64,000 nucleotides of DNA from Azospirillum sp. SYSU D00513 (GTDB lineage Bacteria; Pseudomonadota; Alphaproteobacteria; Azospirillales; Azospirillaceae). The notes under the pieces are model-generated. The model was not told where the DNA came from. It worked only from the letters and a program-made list of their open reading frames with translations, and searched no databases. The position numbers and the translations under genes were made by a program. The stretch covers positions 1 to 64,000 of the forward strand of contig NZ_JAFIQV010000013.1 in the NCBI RefSeq assembly GCF_017356015.1. The letters are read 5' to 3'. Positions 1 through 7,447 of this stretch are shown one piece after another; the stretch's first letter is position 1, and every line of letters starts with the position of its first letter.

Positions 1-115
1 GCTCGCCGTGATCAGCTTACGATGGGACTTGCACCCACAAGAGAACGCCCATGCTGGGCGCACCAAGAGAACGCCCATGCTGGGCGCACCAAGAGAACGC
101 CCATGCTGGGCGCAC
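1..115 (-). mobile_element. 5' end of a putative group IIC intron (truncated by window edge)
   Basis: Read on the minus strand, the sequence starts GTGCGCCCAGCATGGGCG and continues into GGGTGCAAGTCCC. This matches the known 5' pattern of bacterial group II introns, notably group IIC (GUGYGCCCRGCAUGGG followed by a GGGUG...AGUCCC element of domain I). It sits directly after an intrinsic terminator hairpin and T-tract (121-150), the classic insertion site of group IIC introns. The intron is in the same orientation as the response-regulator gene it follows. The rest of the ribozyme and any reverse transcriptase would lie left of the window. The innermost 5' end is at base 63; two further copies of the first 26 bases lie outside it. 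Family assignment is from recalled consensus only. Confidence 0.62.
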
Positions 116-116
116 C
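39..116 (-). repeat. three exact tandem copies of a 26-bp unit
   Basis: Copies lie at 39-64, 65-90 and 91-116 and are identical. Each contains the small palindrome GCCCATGCTGGGC, so each transcript copy could form the first hairpin of the intron. Each copy carries a GTGCG, the usual first bases of a group II intron. Three copies without spacers is not a CRISPR pattern. Confidence 0.93.
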
Positions 117-150
117 AAGAAAAAGGCGGCACCCGCTGGCGCCGCCTTTC
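117..150 (-). terminator. intrinsic terminator of the response-regulator gene
   Basis: The 9-bp stem AAAGGCGGC (122-130) pairs with GCCGCCTTT (141-149). On the minus strand it is followed by TTTTTCTT, which makes a standard intrinsic terminator for the gene ending at 176. The putative intron starts right after this T-tract. Confidence 0.85.
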
Positions 151-175
151 TCCCTTTTCCGGCGTGCCGCAGGCC

Positions 176-832
176 TCAGGCCCGCAGTTCGACCAGCTTC
201 GGCGTGATCTTTCCGGCGTTGATGACGGCCTGGGTGCGGCTGGTGACGTTCAGCTTGCGCAGGACGGCCGAGACATGCGCCTTCACCGTGCTTTCGGCGA
301 GATCGAGTTCGAAGGCGATCACCTTGTTCGACTTGCCGCGCACGAGCATCTCCAGGACCTTGCGCTGCTGGGCGGTCAGCTGGGCGATGCGGCTGCCGAA
401 GTCGCCGTCGTCCAGCGCCGTCTGCCCCTGCGATTCCAGATGGTCGAAGGGCAGGAAGACGTCCCCCTGCAGCACGTTGCGCACGGCCTGGACCATCTGC
501 TCCTTCGACAGCGACTTCGGGATGAAGCCCGAGGCGCCGAAGGTGATCGCCTCGTGAATCGAATCAGGCTCCTCGTCGGCGGACACCACGACGATGGGCG
601 TCGCCGGAACCTCGTTGCGCATGGTCACGAGGCCGGTGAAGCCGTTCATGCCGGGCATGCGGAGGTCGAGCAGGATGAGGTCGAAATCCCCACCGGTGGC
701 CATGCTCAGGGCGTCGGGCAGGTTCTTGGCCTCGTGATAGCTGCAGGCGCTGAAGGCGCTGTCCACCACTTGGCGCAACGCCTCCCGGAACAGCGGGTGG
801 TCGTCCGCGATGAGCACTTTGGCGCTTTCCAC
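176..832 (-). CDS. NarL/LuxR-family response regulator (AgmR/ExaE-like)
   Basis: Two-component response regulator. The N-terminal receiver domain begins KVLIADDHPLFREAL, has the phospho-acceptor Asp in LILLDLRMPGMNG, the conserved Ser in VVVSAD and Lys in IPKS. The C-terminal LuxR-type helix-turn-helix contains SNKVIAFELDLAESTVKAHV. The order and length (218 aa) fit the NarL family. The overall wording resembles AgmR/ExaE regulators of PQQ-dependent alcohol oxidation, which would fit the PedBC-like transporter nearby; this is inference. The start is set at GTG 832 because GGGAG lies 8 nt upstream; a TTG at 847 is the longer alternative. No partner kinase is adjacent. The gene is divergent from the ABC operon at 1063. 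Confidence 0.88.
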   Translation of the reverse strand: MESAKVLIADDHPLFREALRQVVDSAFSACSYHEAKNLPDALSMATGGDFDLILLDLRMPGMNGFTGLVTMRNEVPATPIVVVSADEEPDSIHEAITFGASGFIPKSLSKEQMVQAVRNVLQGDVFLPFDHLESQGQTALDDGDFGSRIAQLTAQQRKVLEMLVRGKSNKVIAFELDLAESTVKAHVSAVLRKLNVTSRTQAVINAGKITPKLVELRA

Positions 833-907
833 GTCGTTCTCTCCCAAGGCGTAAACAGGTCGGCGGCTTTGAGGGGCCGGGCCGCGGCCCGGGAACGTCA
901 GCTACAC

Positions 908-926
908 CATACTATATGACATACTA
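908..926. promoter_or_regulatory. direct repeat CATACTA-N5-CATACTA between divergent genes
   Basis: CATACTA occurs at 908-914 and again at 920-926, a 12-bp period, in the 230-bp space between the response-regulator gene and the divergent ABC operon. The surrounding bases are the only AT-rich stretch of that space. It could be a regulator site or part of the promoters; its role is inferred from position only. Confidence 0.4.
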
Positions 927-1062
927 GCAATCTGTCCTCAACACGATAGGCCTGTTGCGCACGAAGGCGTGAGCGCCGAATATCTGGCCAGCCAACATCG
1001 ACGCCCGGTCCGGCGCGCCGCCCAGCCGCCGATGCCCGGCCGAAAAGTAACCCGGAGTTGCA

Positions 1063-2058
1063 ATGTTCGCCAAAGCATTCAGAGGCCTGGCCGTCCTGCT
1101 GGCGATGACCGCGGGCATCGCCCAGGCCACCGAGCCGGTGCCGTTGCGGATCGGGCTCGCCAAGTTCGGCACGGTGAGCTGGGAGATCGACACGATGGTC
1201 CGCAACGGGCTGGACCGTGCCGCGGGCCTGGACGTGGAAATCGTGGAGCTTGCCAACTCCGAGGCCGGAAAGGTCGCGTTGATGGGCGGCCGGGTGGACA
1301 TGATCGTCGGGGACTGGCTGTGGACCTCGCGCCAGCGCAGCGAGGGGGAGGACATCAGCTTCGTTCCCTACTCCACGGCGGTCGGCGGGCTGGTGGTGCC
1401 AAAGGAGTCGTCCCTCGCCTCGCTGGCCGACCTGAAGGGCAAACGCATCGGCGTGGCCGGCGGGCCGCTCGACAAGAATTGGCTGCTTCTGCGTGCACTG
1501 GTTGAGAAGGAGCATGGCTTTGACCTCGCGAAGGATGCCGAGCCGACCTTCGCAGCACCACCCCTGCTGAACCAGCAGTTCGAGGCCGGCCGTCTCGACG
1601 CCGCGCTGACCTACTGGAATTACGGCGCGAAGCTGGAAGCACAGGGGCACCGGCGGCTGATCGACGTGGAGGAGGTCGCGGCCCGTCTTGGGGTCGAGAC
1701 GGCGCCGCCGGCGCTCGGCTACCTGTTCCGCGAGTCCTGGGCCGCCAAGCACCCGCGCCTTCTGGAATCCTTCGTCGGCGCGAGCTGGCGGACCAAGATG
1801 CTGCTGGCCCGCGACGACGCGGCCTGGGAGCCGCTCCGCCCCCTGGTGCAGGCGGAGAACGCGGCCGCCTTCACGGCCCTGCGGGAGGGCTACCGCGCCG
1901 GCATCCCGCGCCATTGGGGCGAGAATGAGCGGGCGGGTGCGGCCAAGCTCTACGGCATCCTGGCGGAGATCGGCGGCCAGGACCTCGTCGGGCGCGGCAC
2001 GGCACTCGCCGAGGGCACCTTCTGGCCCGGCGTCCGGATGCCGCCGGAAGGAGGCTGA
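1063..2058 (+). CDS. ABC transporter substrate-binding protein (SsuA/TauA/NMT1-like)
   Basis: Periplasmic binding protein of 331 aa. A signal peptide is visible (MFAKAFRGLAVLLAMTAGIA, cleavage near AQA|TE). The mature part resembles the nitrate/sulfonate/taurine binding family: an early RIGLAKFG strand, the segment VDMIVGDWLW, and SLASLADLKGKRIGV, typical of NMT1/SsuA proteins. The ligand cannot be told from sequence. It is first in an operon with a permease (6 nt downstream) and an ATPase, so it delivers a substrate to an importer. The start is ATG at 1063. It is divergent from the response regulator. Confidence 0.85.
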   Translation: MFAKAFRGLAVLLAMTAGIAQATEPVPLRIGLAKFGTVSWEIDTMVRNGLDRAAGLDVEIVELANSEAGKVALMGGRVDMIVGDWLWTSRQRSEGEDISFVPYSTAVGGLVVPKESSLASLADLKGKRIGVAGGPLDKNWLLLRALVEKEHGFDLAKDAEPTFAAPPLLNQQFEAGRLDAALTYWNYGAKLEAQGHRRLIDVEEVAARLGVETAPPALGYLFRESWAAKHPRLLESFVGASWRTKMLLARDDAAWEPLRPLVQAENAAAFTALREGYRAGIPRHWGENERAGAAKLYGILAEIGGQDLVGRGTALAEGTFWPGVRMPPEGG

Positions 2059-2064
2059 TCCGGG

Positions 2065-2826
2065 ATGGTGGGCACGACGGCTTGGCAGACGGTCGCCTGG
2101 CAGCGCGCGCTGTCCTTCCTTTCACTGGTCACCGTTTGGCAGATCGCGGCGGCGGTGGCATCCAGCCGCCTGCTGCCGTCCCCCTGGACGGTGCTGGAGG
2201 TGATCATCGACGCCGCACTCCAGGGCGAGCTGTTCCTCCATCTGGGGGCGACGCTCGCGCGGGTGTCCATCGCCTTCGTGCTGTCCATGGTGATCGGCGC
2301 CGCCATCGGCATCGCGCTCGGCCGGTCGGCGCTGCTCGACCGGCTGTTCGACGGCTGGCTGCTGTTCTTCCTGAACATGCCGGCGCTGGTCATCATCATC
2401 CTGGCCTATGTCTGGTTCGGGCTGAGCGAGGCGGCGGCGCTGCTGGCCGTGGCGGTCAACAAGATCCCGAACGTTGCCGTGGTGATGCGGGAGGGTGCCA
2501 GGACCATCGACCGCGACTTGCTGGAGATGGCACGGGTCTACCGGTTCGGCCCGTCCCGGACCCTGCGGCACCTCGTTCTTCCCCAGCTCTTGCCCTATTT
2601 CCTGGCGGCGGCCCGTTCCGGGCTCGCCCTCATTTGGAAGATCGTCCTGGTGGTCGAACTGCTGGGACGCAGCTCCGGGGTCGGGTTCCAGCTCCATGTC
2701 TATTTCCAGATGTTCGACGTCGCCTCCATCCTCGCCTACGCCCTGGCCTTCATCGCCGTCGTCGCGTTTGTCGAATGGACCGTCTTCCAGCCGATCGAGC
2801 GCCGCAGCCGGCGCTGGCGGCGCTGA
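2065..2826 (+). CDS. ABC transporter permease (SsuC/TauC-like)
   Basis: Inner-membrane permease of 253 aa with about six hydrophobic segments. The cytoplasmic coupling loop carries the EAA-type motif around MARVYRFGPSRTLRHLVLPQLLPYF, as in BPD_transp_1 permeases of the nitrate/sulfonate/taurine group. A strong ribosome site (GGAAGGAGG) lies at the end of the preceding gene, and the next gene starts 1 nt after its stop, so the three genes are clearly co-translated. The substrate is unknown. Confidence 0.87.
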   Translation: MVGTTAWQTVAWQRALSFLSLVTVWQIAAAVASSRLLPSPWTVLEVIIDAALQGELFLHLGATLARVSIAFVLSMVIGAAIGIALGRSALLDRLFDGWLLFFLNMPALVIIILAYVWFGLSEAAALLAVAVNKIPNVAVVMREGARTIDRDLLEMARVYRFGPSRTLRHLVLPQLLPYFLAAARSGLALIWKIVLVVELLGRSSGVGFQLHVYFQMFDVASILAYALAFIAVVAFVEWTVFQPIERRSRRWRR

Positions 2827-2827
2827 C

Positions 2828-3532
2828 ATGTTCATCCATGTGCGTGAAAAACTCTATGACGGCCCCACGCCGCGCGTGGCGATCCGCGGGCTCCGGCTGG
2901 AGTTGGCGAAGGGCGAGTTCGTGGCGCTGGTCGGGCCGTCCGGCTGCGGCAAGACCACGCTGCTGAACATCCTGGCCGGGCTGGACCGCGATTTCGACGG
3001 CGAGCGCCGGGTGCCCGAGGCGCGTCTCGGCATGGTGTTCCAGAACCCGCGCCTCCTGCCCTGGCGGACCGTGCTGGAGAATGTCGTCCTGGCTCAGCCG
3101 CCCGGCGGCGGAGCCGAGGCTCGCGCCCGGGCGGAACTGGCGGCGGTCGGGCTTGACGATGCGCTGAACGCCTACCCGGAGCACCTGTCGGTGGGCATGC
3201 AGCGCCGTGTCGCCATCGCCCGCGCCTTCTCCATCGAGCCCGAGCTGCTGCTGATGGACGAGCCCTTCGTGTCGCTCGACGAGCCCACCGCGCAGCGGTT
3301 GCGTGCCCTCCTACGCGCGCTGCTGGAGCGGCGGCGGATCACGACGCTGTTCGTGACCCACGACCTGAGGGAGGCAATCCAGCTCGCCGACCGCATCGTC
3401 TTCCTGTCGGCCTCGCCCTCGTCCGTGGTCGCGGAGGTGCCGGTCGGGATGGTCCAGCGCGACGACGCCTCGGTCGAGGCGTTCCGTCTGGAGCTGAAGG
3501 AGCGCTTGGGCGGCGTGGTGGAGTTCGGATAG
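2828..3532 (+). CDS. ABC transporter ATP-binding protein (SsuB/TauB-like)
   Basis: ATPase of 234 aa that would power the importer encoded upstream. Walker A is GPSGCGKTT, the Q-loop is VFQNPRLLPW, Walker B is LLLMDEP and the H-loop is FVTHDLREA, all typical of the nitrate/sulfonate/taurine ATPases. The signature motif reads LSVGMQRR instead of the usual LSGGM, an unusual Gly-to-Val change at a residue that contacts ATP. The start at 2828 gives a protein beginning MFIHVREKLYDG. The gene ends 8 nt from the stop of the convergent permease gene on the other strand. Confidence 0.87.
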   Translation: MFIHVREKLYDGPTPRVAIRGLRLELAKGEFVALVGPSGCGKTTLLNILAGLDRDFDGERRVPEARLGMVFQNPRLLPWRTVLENVVLAQPPGGGAEARARAELAAVGLDDALNAYPEHLSVGMQRRVAIARAFSIEPELLLMDEPFVSLDEPTAQRLRALLRALLERRRITTLFVTHDLREAIQLADRIVFLSASPSSVVAEVPVGMVQRDDASVEAFRLELKERLGGVVEFG

Positions 3533-3540
3533 GGCGCCGG

Positions 3541-4347
3541 CTACTCCGCCGCCGCCGCAGGGCCACGGTTGGTCATGCCGCGCGTCGGGGAATAGCCGCG
3601 GATCGCCAGGACCATGAACAGCAGCAGCGAGCCCAGCACCACCAGGGCGGCTTCCGCGCTGAACTGCCCGTAGAGCGCGTGGCGGATCAGCTCCACCCCG
3701 TGGGTAAAGGGGTTGAGGCGGCAGAGCGTGTACAGAAGCTCGCTCGACTCCTGCATTTTGTAGAGCGGATAGAGGGCCGAGGAGAGGAAGAAGAGCGGGA
3801 AGACGACGAAGTTCATCACCCCCGCGAAATTCTCGAGCTGCCGGATCGTCGAGGAGAGCAGCATGCCGAGCGCCCCCAGCATCAGCCCGTTGACGATCAG
3901 CGCCGGCAGCACCGTCACCCATCCCATGGCCGGCAGCTCGATGCCGTAGGCCAGGGCGATGAGGAGAAAGGCGTAGGCCTGGAGGACGGACACCGCGACG
4001 CCGGCCAGCAGCTTGCAGACCAGCAGATACCAGCGGGGCAGGGGGCTCGACAGCAGGATCCGCATGCTGCCCATCTCGCGGTCGTAGACCATGGACAGCG
4101 AACTCTGCATCCCGTTGAAGAGCTGGATCATCGCCACGAGGCCGGGGACGATGTAGGTCTCGTAGGTGATGTAGGTCTCGTAGGGCGGGATGATGGAAAT
4201 ACCCAGCGCCGCGCGGAAGCCGGCGGCGAAGATGAAAAGCCAGACGAGCGGCCGCACCAGCGCGCCCAGGAAGCGTTCGCGCTGATGCAGGAAGCGCAGC
4301 AGTTCGCGCGTCAGGATGCCGTACAGGCAGGTGATCCAGGCGTTCAT
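3541..4347 (-). CDS. ABC-2 type permease, PedC/LutF-like
   Basis: Membrane permease of 268 aa with about six TM segments, of the ABC-2 exporter-type fold. The motif LNPFTHGVELIRHALYG near the C-terminus is typical of this group. The best family match from memory is the permease found with PQQ-dependent alcohol dehydrogenases (PedC in Pseudomonas, LutF in Methylobacterium), linked to lanthanide uptake or alcohol efflux. A short direct duplication, YETYITYETYI, lies near residue 60. The start ATG at 4347 overlaps the TGA of the ATPase (ATGA), so the two are translationally coupled. No PQQ gene is in the window. Confidence 0.82.
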   Translation of the reverse strand: MNAWITCLYGILTRELLRFLHQRERFLGALVRPLVWLFIFAAGFRAALGISIIPPYETYITYETYIVPGLVAMIQLFNGMQSSLSMVYDREMGSMRILLSSPLPRWYLLVCKLLAGVAVSVLQAYAFLLIALAYGIELPAMGWVTVLPALIVNGLMLGALGMLLSSTIRQLENFAGVMNFVVFPLFFLSSALYPLYKMQESSELLYTLCRLNPFTHGVELIRHALYGQFSAEAALVVLGSLLLFMVLAIRGYSPTRGMTNRGPAAAAE

Positions 4348-5132
4348 GCGGCGGCTCCCTCGCGCGGGGCTTCGGCGGTCAGCCGGTCGAAAGCGTTGGC
4401 GAGGCTCGGCGCGCCGGAGCGCTTCATGACCTCCGCCACGTCGCCCTCGTCGCGGATGCGGCCCCGGTGCAGCACGACCACGCGGTCGGCCGCCGGGTCG
4501 ATCTCGTCGATCAAGTGGGTGGCCCAGAGGGCGGCGATGCCCTCGTCCCGGCACAGGGAGTGGACATGGTCGATCAGCCGGCGGCGGGTCGGCAGGTCGA
4601 GCCCGACCGTCGGCTCGTCGAGCAGCAGCAGGGCTGGGCGGTGCAGCAGGGCGCGGGCGATCTCCACCCTGCGGCGATGCCCGCCGTTCAGCTTGCGAAC
4701 CTTCTCGCCCGCCCGCTCCAGCATGTCCAGCCGCGACAGCTCCTCCTCCAGCCGCCGGTTCGCCTCGCTTCGGCCGATGCCGTGCAGGGCCGCGAAATAG
4801 CGCAGGTTCTGCGCCACGGAAAGGTCGAGGTCGAGGGTCGGCTGCTGGAACACGATGCCGAGCCGGGCCAGCGCCGCGCCCGGATCGGTCGCCAGGTCAT
4901 GGCCTAGGATCGCGATGCGGCCGGAGGGCGCCCGGTGAAGCCGCGTGATCAGCGCGAAGAGCGTCGTCTTGCCGGCGCCGTTTGGGCCGAGCAGGGCCGT
5001 GAAACGGCCCGCCGGAGCGGTGAAGCGCACGTCGGAGAGCGCCTGCCGTTCGCCGTAGCCGAAGCTGACGGATTCGACGGACAGGGCAGGAATGGCGGAG
5101 CCGTGGTCCTGCTGTGTGTTGTTGGTCTGCAT
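4344..5132 (-). CDS. ABC transporter ATP-binding protein, PedB/LutE-like
   Basis: ATPase of 262 aa that pairs with the ABC-2 permease gene it overlaps. Walker A is GPNGAGKTT, the Q-loop IVFQQPTLDLDLSV, the signature LNGGHRRRVEIARA (non-canonical NGGH, seen in this subfamily), Walker B LLLLDEPTVGLD and the H-loop ATHLIDEI. The wording fits the ATP-binding subunit of the PQQ-dependent alcohol dehydrogenase-linked ABC system. The start is ATG 5132 (MQTNNTQQDHG). The upstream gene on this strand is an MFS transporter ending 116 bp away. The function (lanthanide import versus alcohol export) is inferred from family context. Confidence 0.82.
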   Translation of the reverse strand: MQTNNTQQDHGSAIPALSVESVSFGYGERQALSDVRFTAPAGRFTALLGPNGAGKTTLFALITRLHRAPSGRIAILGHDLATDPGAALARLGIVFQQPTLDLDLSVAQNLRYFAALHGIGRSEANRRLEEELSRLDMLERAGEKVRKLNGGHRRRVEIARALLHRPALLLLDEPTVGLDLPTRRRLIDHVHSLCRDEGIAALWATHLIDEIDPAADRVVVLHRGRIRDEGDVAEVMKRSGAPSLANAFDRLTAEAPREGAAA

Positions 5133-5248
5133 GCCCTGGTTCGCGCGCCTGTTTTTCGGGACGGGTCTTTTTTGCGTTTCCACCCGCCCCACTCTAACAG
5201 CCCCGCCGCACCGGCACGAGGGTTCAGTCCTCCGGCCGCCTCGCAGTC

Positions 5249-6502
5249 TCAGTCCAGCTTCAGGGAACCCTGCGACTCCTCGCCGCGCGGGTCGAGCGGC
5301 GCAATGACCGGCGTGGTGTTCGGCAGGGCGCGGAAGGGACCCTGCGCCTCGGCGGGGGGCGGCGGACGCATGCGGGTCCGCCACAGGCCGAGCACCATCG
5401 CCCCAAGCGCGCAGGCGCCGGTGAAGGCGAACAGGCCCGACGGCCCGATGGCCGACATGGTCCCCGAGGCCGCCAGCGGTCCGACGGTGGCCCCAACCGA
5501 AAAGGCCAGGATCAGGCCGCCGCTCGCGGCGACGAGGTCGGCGCCGTCGATGTGGTCGTTGGTGTGGGCGATGCAGACGGGGTAGAGCGTGAAGGCCAGC
5601 CCGCCGAACAGCAGCGACACCGCGAAGAGCGGCCATTGCGACGGCAGTCCGGCGGCGGCGGCCATGGCGGCGCTGGTCAGGGCTAAGGCCGCCGACAGGC
5701 CGATGATGACGGTACGACGGTCGAACAGGTCCGACAGCTTGCCGAGCGGCCATTGCAGCAGCATCCCGCCGAGGATGATCACCGTCATGAAGAGCGCCGT
5801 CCCGGCATCCCCGAAATTCAAGCGCGTGGCGTAGACCGGGGCCATGCCGTAGATGGCGCCCGAAACAAGCCCGCTGATGACGGTGCCCACCACCCCCAGC
5901 GGCGAGGCCTCGTAGAGCCTGCGGTACCCGAAGGACCGGATGTCGGGCAGCACGGGTGGCGCCACGCGTGTCAGCGCGACCGGCAGAAGCGCCACAGACA
6001 GCAGCAGCGACGTCACGGTGAAGCGCAGGGTCCCGCTCGGATCCTCCAGCGTGAGGAGCTGCTGGCCCAGCGCCATCGCCCCGTAGAGCGTGATCATGTA
6101 GAAGGACAGCAGCTGCCCGCGGTTGCGTGGCGTCGCCTGGTGGTTCAGCCAACTCTCGATGCAGATGAAGAGACCGGCCATGCAGAAGCCCTCGATCAGG
6201 CGCAGAACCGCCCAGAGGACGAGGTCGAGGGCCAGCACATGGGCGAGCGCCGCCGCCGACAGGGCCGATGCCAGCGCCGAGAAGGCGCGGATGTGGCCGA
6301 CCCGCGCGATCAGCTTGTAGGCGTAGAGCGACCCGGCCGTGAGCCCGGCGTAGTAGGCCGCCATGGTCACGCCGATCGCGAAGGACTGCGCGCCGGCGGC
6401 GGCCAGCTGGACGCTCACCAGCGTGCCCAGCATGCCGGTGCCGAGCATCAGCAGCGCCACGGCGCACATCAGCGAGGATATGGAACGGAAGATCTGGACC
6501 AT
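5249..6502 (-). CDS. MFS transporter (YcaD-like)
   Basis: Major facilitator superfamily protein of 417 aa with 12 predicted TM segments. The loop between TM2 and TM3 reads AYKLIARVGHIRAF, and the central loop LGKLSDLFDRRTVIIG is the second-half MFS signature. ESWLNHQATPRNRGQ after TM4 resembles the YcaD/YfkF group of MFS proteins, whose substrate is not known. The C-terminal 45 residues are hydrophilic. It is probably transcribed alone or together with the downstream PedBC-like genes. Confidence 0.82.
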   Translation of the reverse strand: MVQIFRSISSLMCAVALLMLGTGMLGTLVSVQLAAAGAQSFAIGVTMAAYYAGLTAGSLYAYKLIARVGHIRAFSALASALSAAALAHVLALDLVLWAVLRLIEGFCMAGLFICIESWLNHQATPRNRGQLLSFYMITLYGAMALGQQLLTLEDPSGTLRFTVTSLLLSVALLPVALTRVAPPVLPDIRSFGYRRLYEASPLGVVGTVISGLVSGAIYGMAPVYATRLNFGDAGTALFMTVIILGGMLLQWPLGKLSDLFDRRTVIIGLSAALALTSAAMAAAAGLPSQWPLFAVSLLFGGLAFTLYPVCIAHTNDHIDGADLVAASGGLILAFSVGATVGPLAASGTMSAIGPSGLFAFTGACALGAMVLGLWRTRMRPPPPAEAQGPFRALPNTTPVIAPLDPRGEESQGSLKLD

Positions 6503-6629
6503 GGCCGGACCGGTCGGAAGGAAAGGAAGGGCAAGGGTTTAGACTGATCCGCCCCTTTGCGCAAAGCCTGTCCCTGCGCGACCGGAAAGGTTCACATTGC
6601 GTCCCGCCCTGGCCCGGCGGCGGGCGCCA

Positions 6630-7340
6630 TCAGCTTCCCAGCAGGACCACCGACACCCCTTCGACGATGCGGCGTGCGTTGGCGAAGACCGTCGCCATCT
6701 GGTAGGTGCCCAGGAAGGCCAGGGCGTAGACCACGCCGGGCTGGCTGGCCTGGAGCCAGGCCAGCCCGCGATGCAGCCAGCCCGGTAGACGCACCCACAT
6801 GGCGAAAGCCACCACGGCGACGCCGACCAGACCGCCGACGATGATGTCGGTCGCGTAGTGGAATCCGAGATAGACCCGGGGAAGGCAGATCACCAGGAGC
6901 GTCCACAGGAAGGCGGCGAGCCCGAGCCATCGGCTCGCCTTCCAGATCGCGAAGGAAAGGCCGAAGAACAGCACCGCGTGGTCGCTCGGGAAGGAACTCC
7001 AGCCGTCCACGCCGGCCATGTCGACGGTGTGCGGAAGCACGAAATCAAGCGTGGGTTCGTGGCCAGGCCTCAGCCGCATTGGCAGGTAGTTCTGCATGGC
7101 GCGCCCGACCAGGATCGCCAGCAGCGCCCCGACGACCGTCCGCACGGCGTAGAGATCCTCGCCGATCAGCCGTCCATCCCGGCGCGTCCAGCACCACCAG
7201 AGGATCGCCATGAGAACGCCACCCTTCAGCAGATCCGTCTGCGCGATGACGTAGACGGTCTTGTCGAAGGTGAAACTCACCCGGCTGAACGCGTTCAGAT
7301 GCTCGATGACCCAGAGATCGACCGCCGTGGTCAAGGCCAC
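6630..7340 (-). CDS. PAP2-family phosphatase (membrane)
   Basis: Integral-membrane phosphatase of 236 aa, about six TM segments. The PAP2 motifs are LRPGH (motif 1), SSFPSDHA (motif 2) and PRVYLGFHYATD (motif 3), with the catalytic His in motif 3 and the proton-donor His in motif 2. Motif 1 lacks the usual Lys at its start. Likely substrates are phospholipid or undecaprenyl phosphates; the exact one cannot be told. The first codon at 7340 is GTG sitting directly on a GGGGAGGA; a TTG two codons on (7334) has better spacing and may be the true start. Confidence 0.82.
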   Translation of the reverse strand: MALTTAVDLWVIEHLNAFSRVSFTFDKTVYVIAQTDLLKGGVLMAILWWCWTRRDGRLIGEDLYAVRTVVGALLAILVGRAMQNYLPMRLRPGHEPTLDFVLPHTVDMAGVDGWSSFPSDHAVLFFGLSFAIWKASRWLGLAAFLWTLLVICLPRVYLGFHYATDIIVGGLVGVAVVAFAMWVRLPGWLHRGLAWLQASQPGVVYALAFLGTYQMATVFANARRIVEGVSVVLLGS

Positions 7341-7447
7341 TCCTCCCCTGTTGCAGCCCTTGGTCGGGCTTGTGCGGCTGCAACGCTTTTTGGAGGCAAT
7401 ATGACAGCTTTGTGAAGGTGTTACCCCCGATTAGGGGCCGGGATTCA

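Noticed and set aside
39..116. Tandem 26-bp repeats as a CRISPR array
   Set aside because: The copies touch each other with no spacers, there are only three, and they match a group II intron 5' end.
8..919. Long plus-strand open frame over the first response regulator
   Set aside because: It is the high-GC shadow of the receiver/LuxR gene; its protein is Arg/His/Gly-rich with no family pattern.
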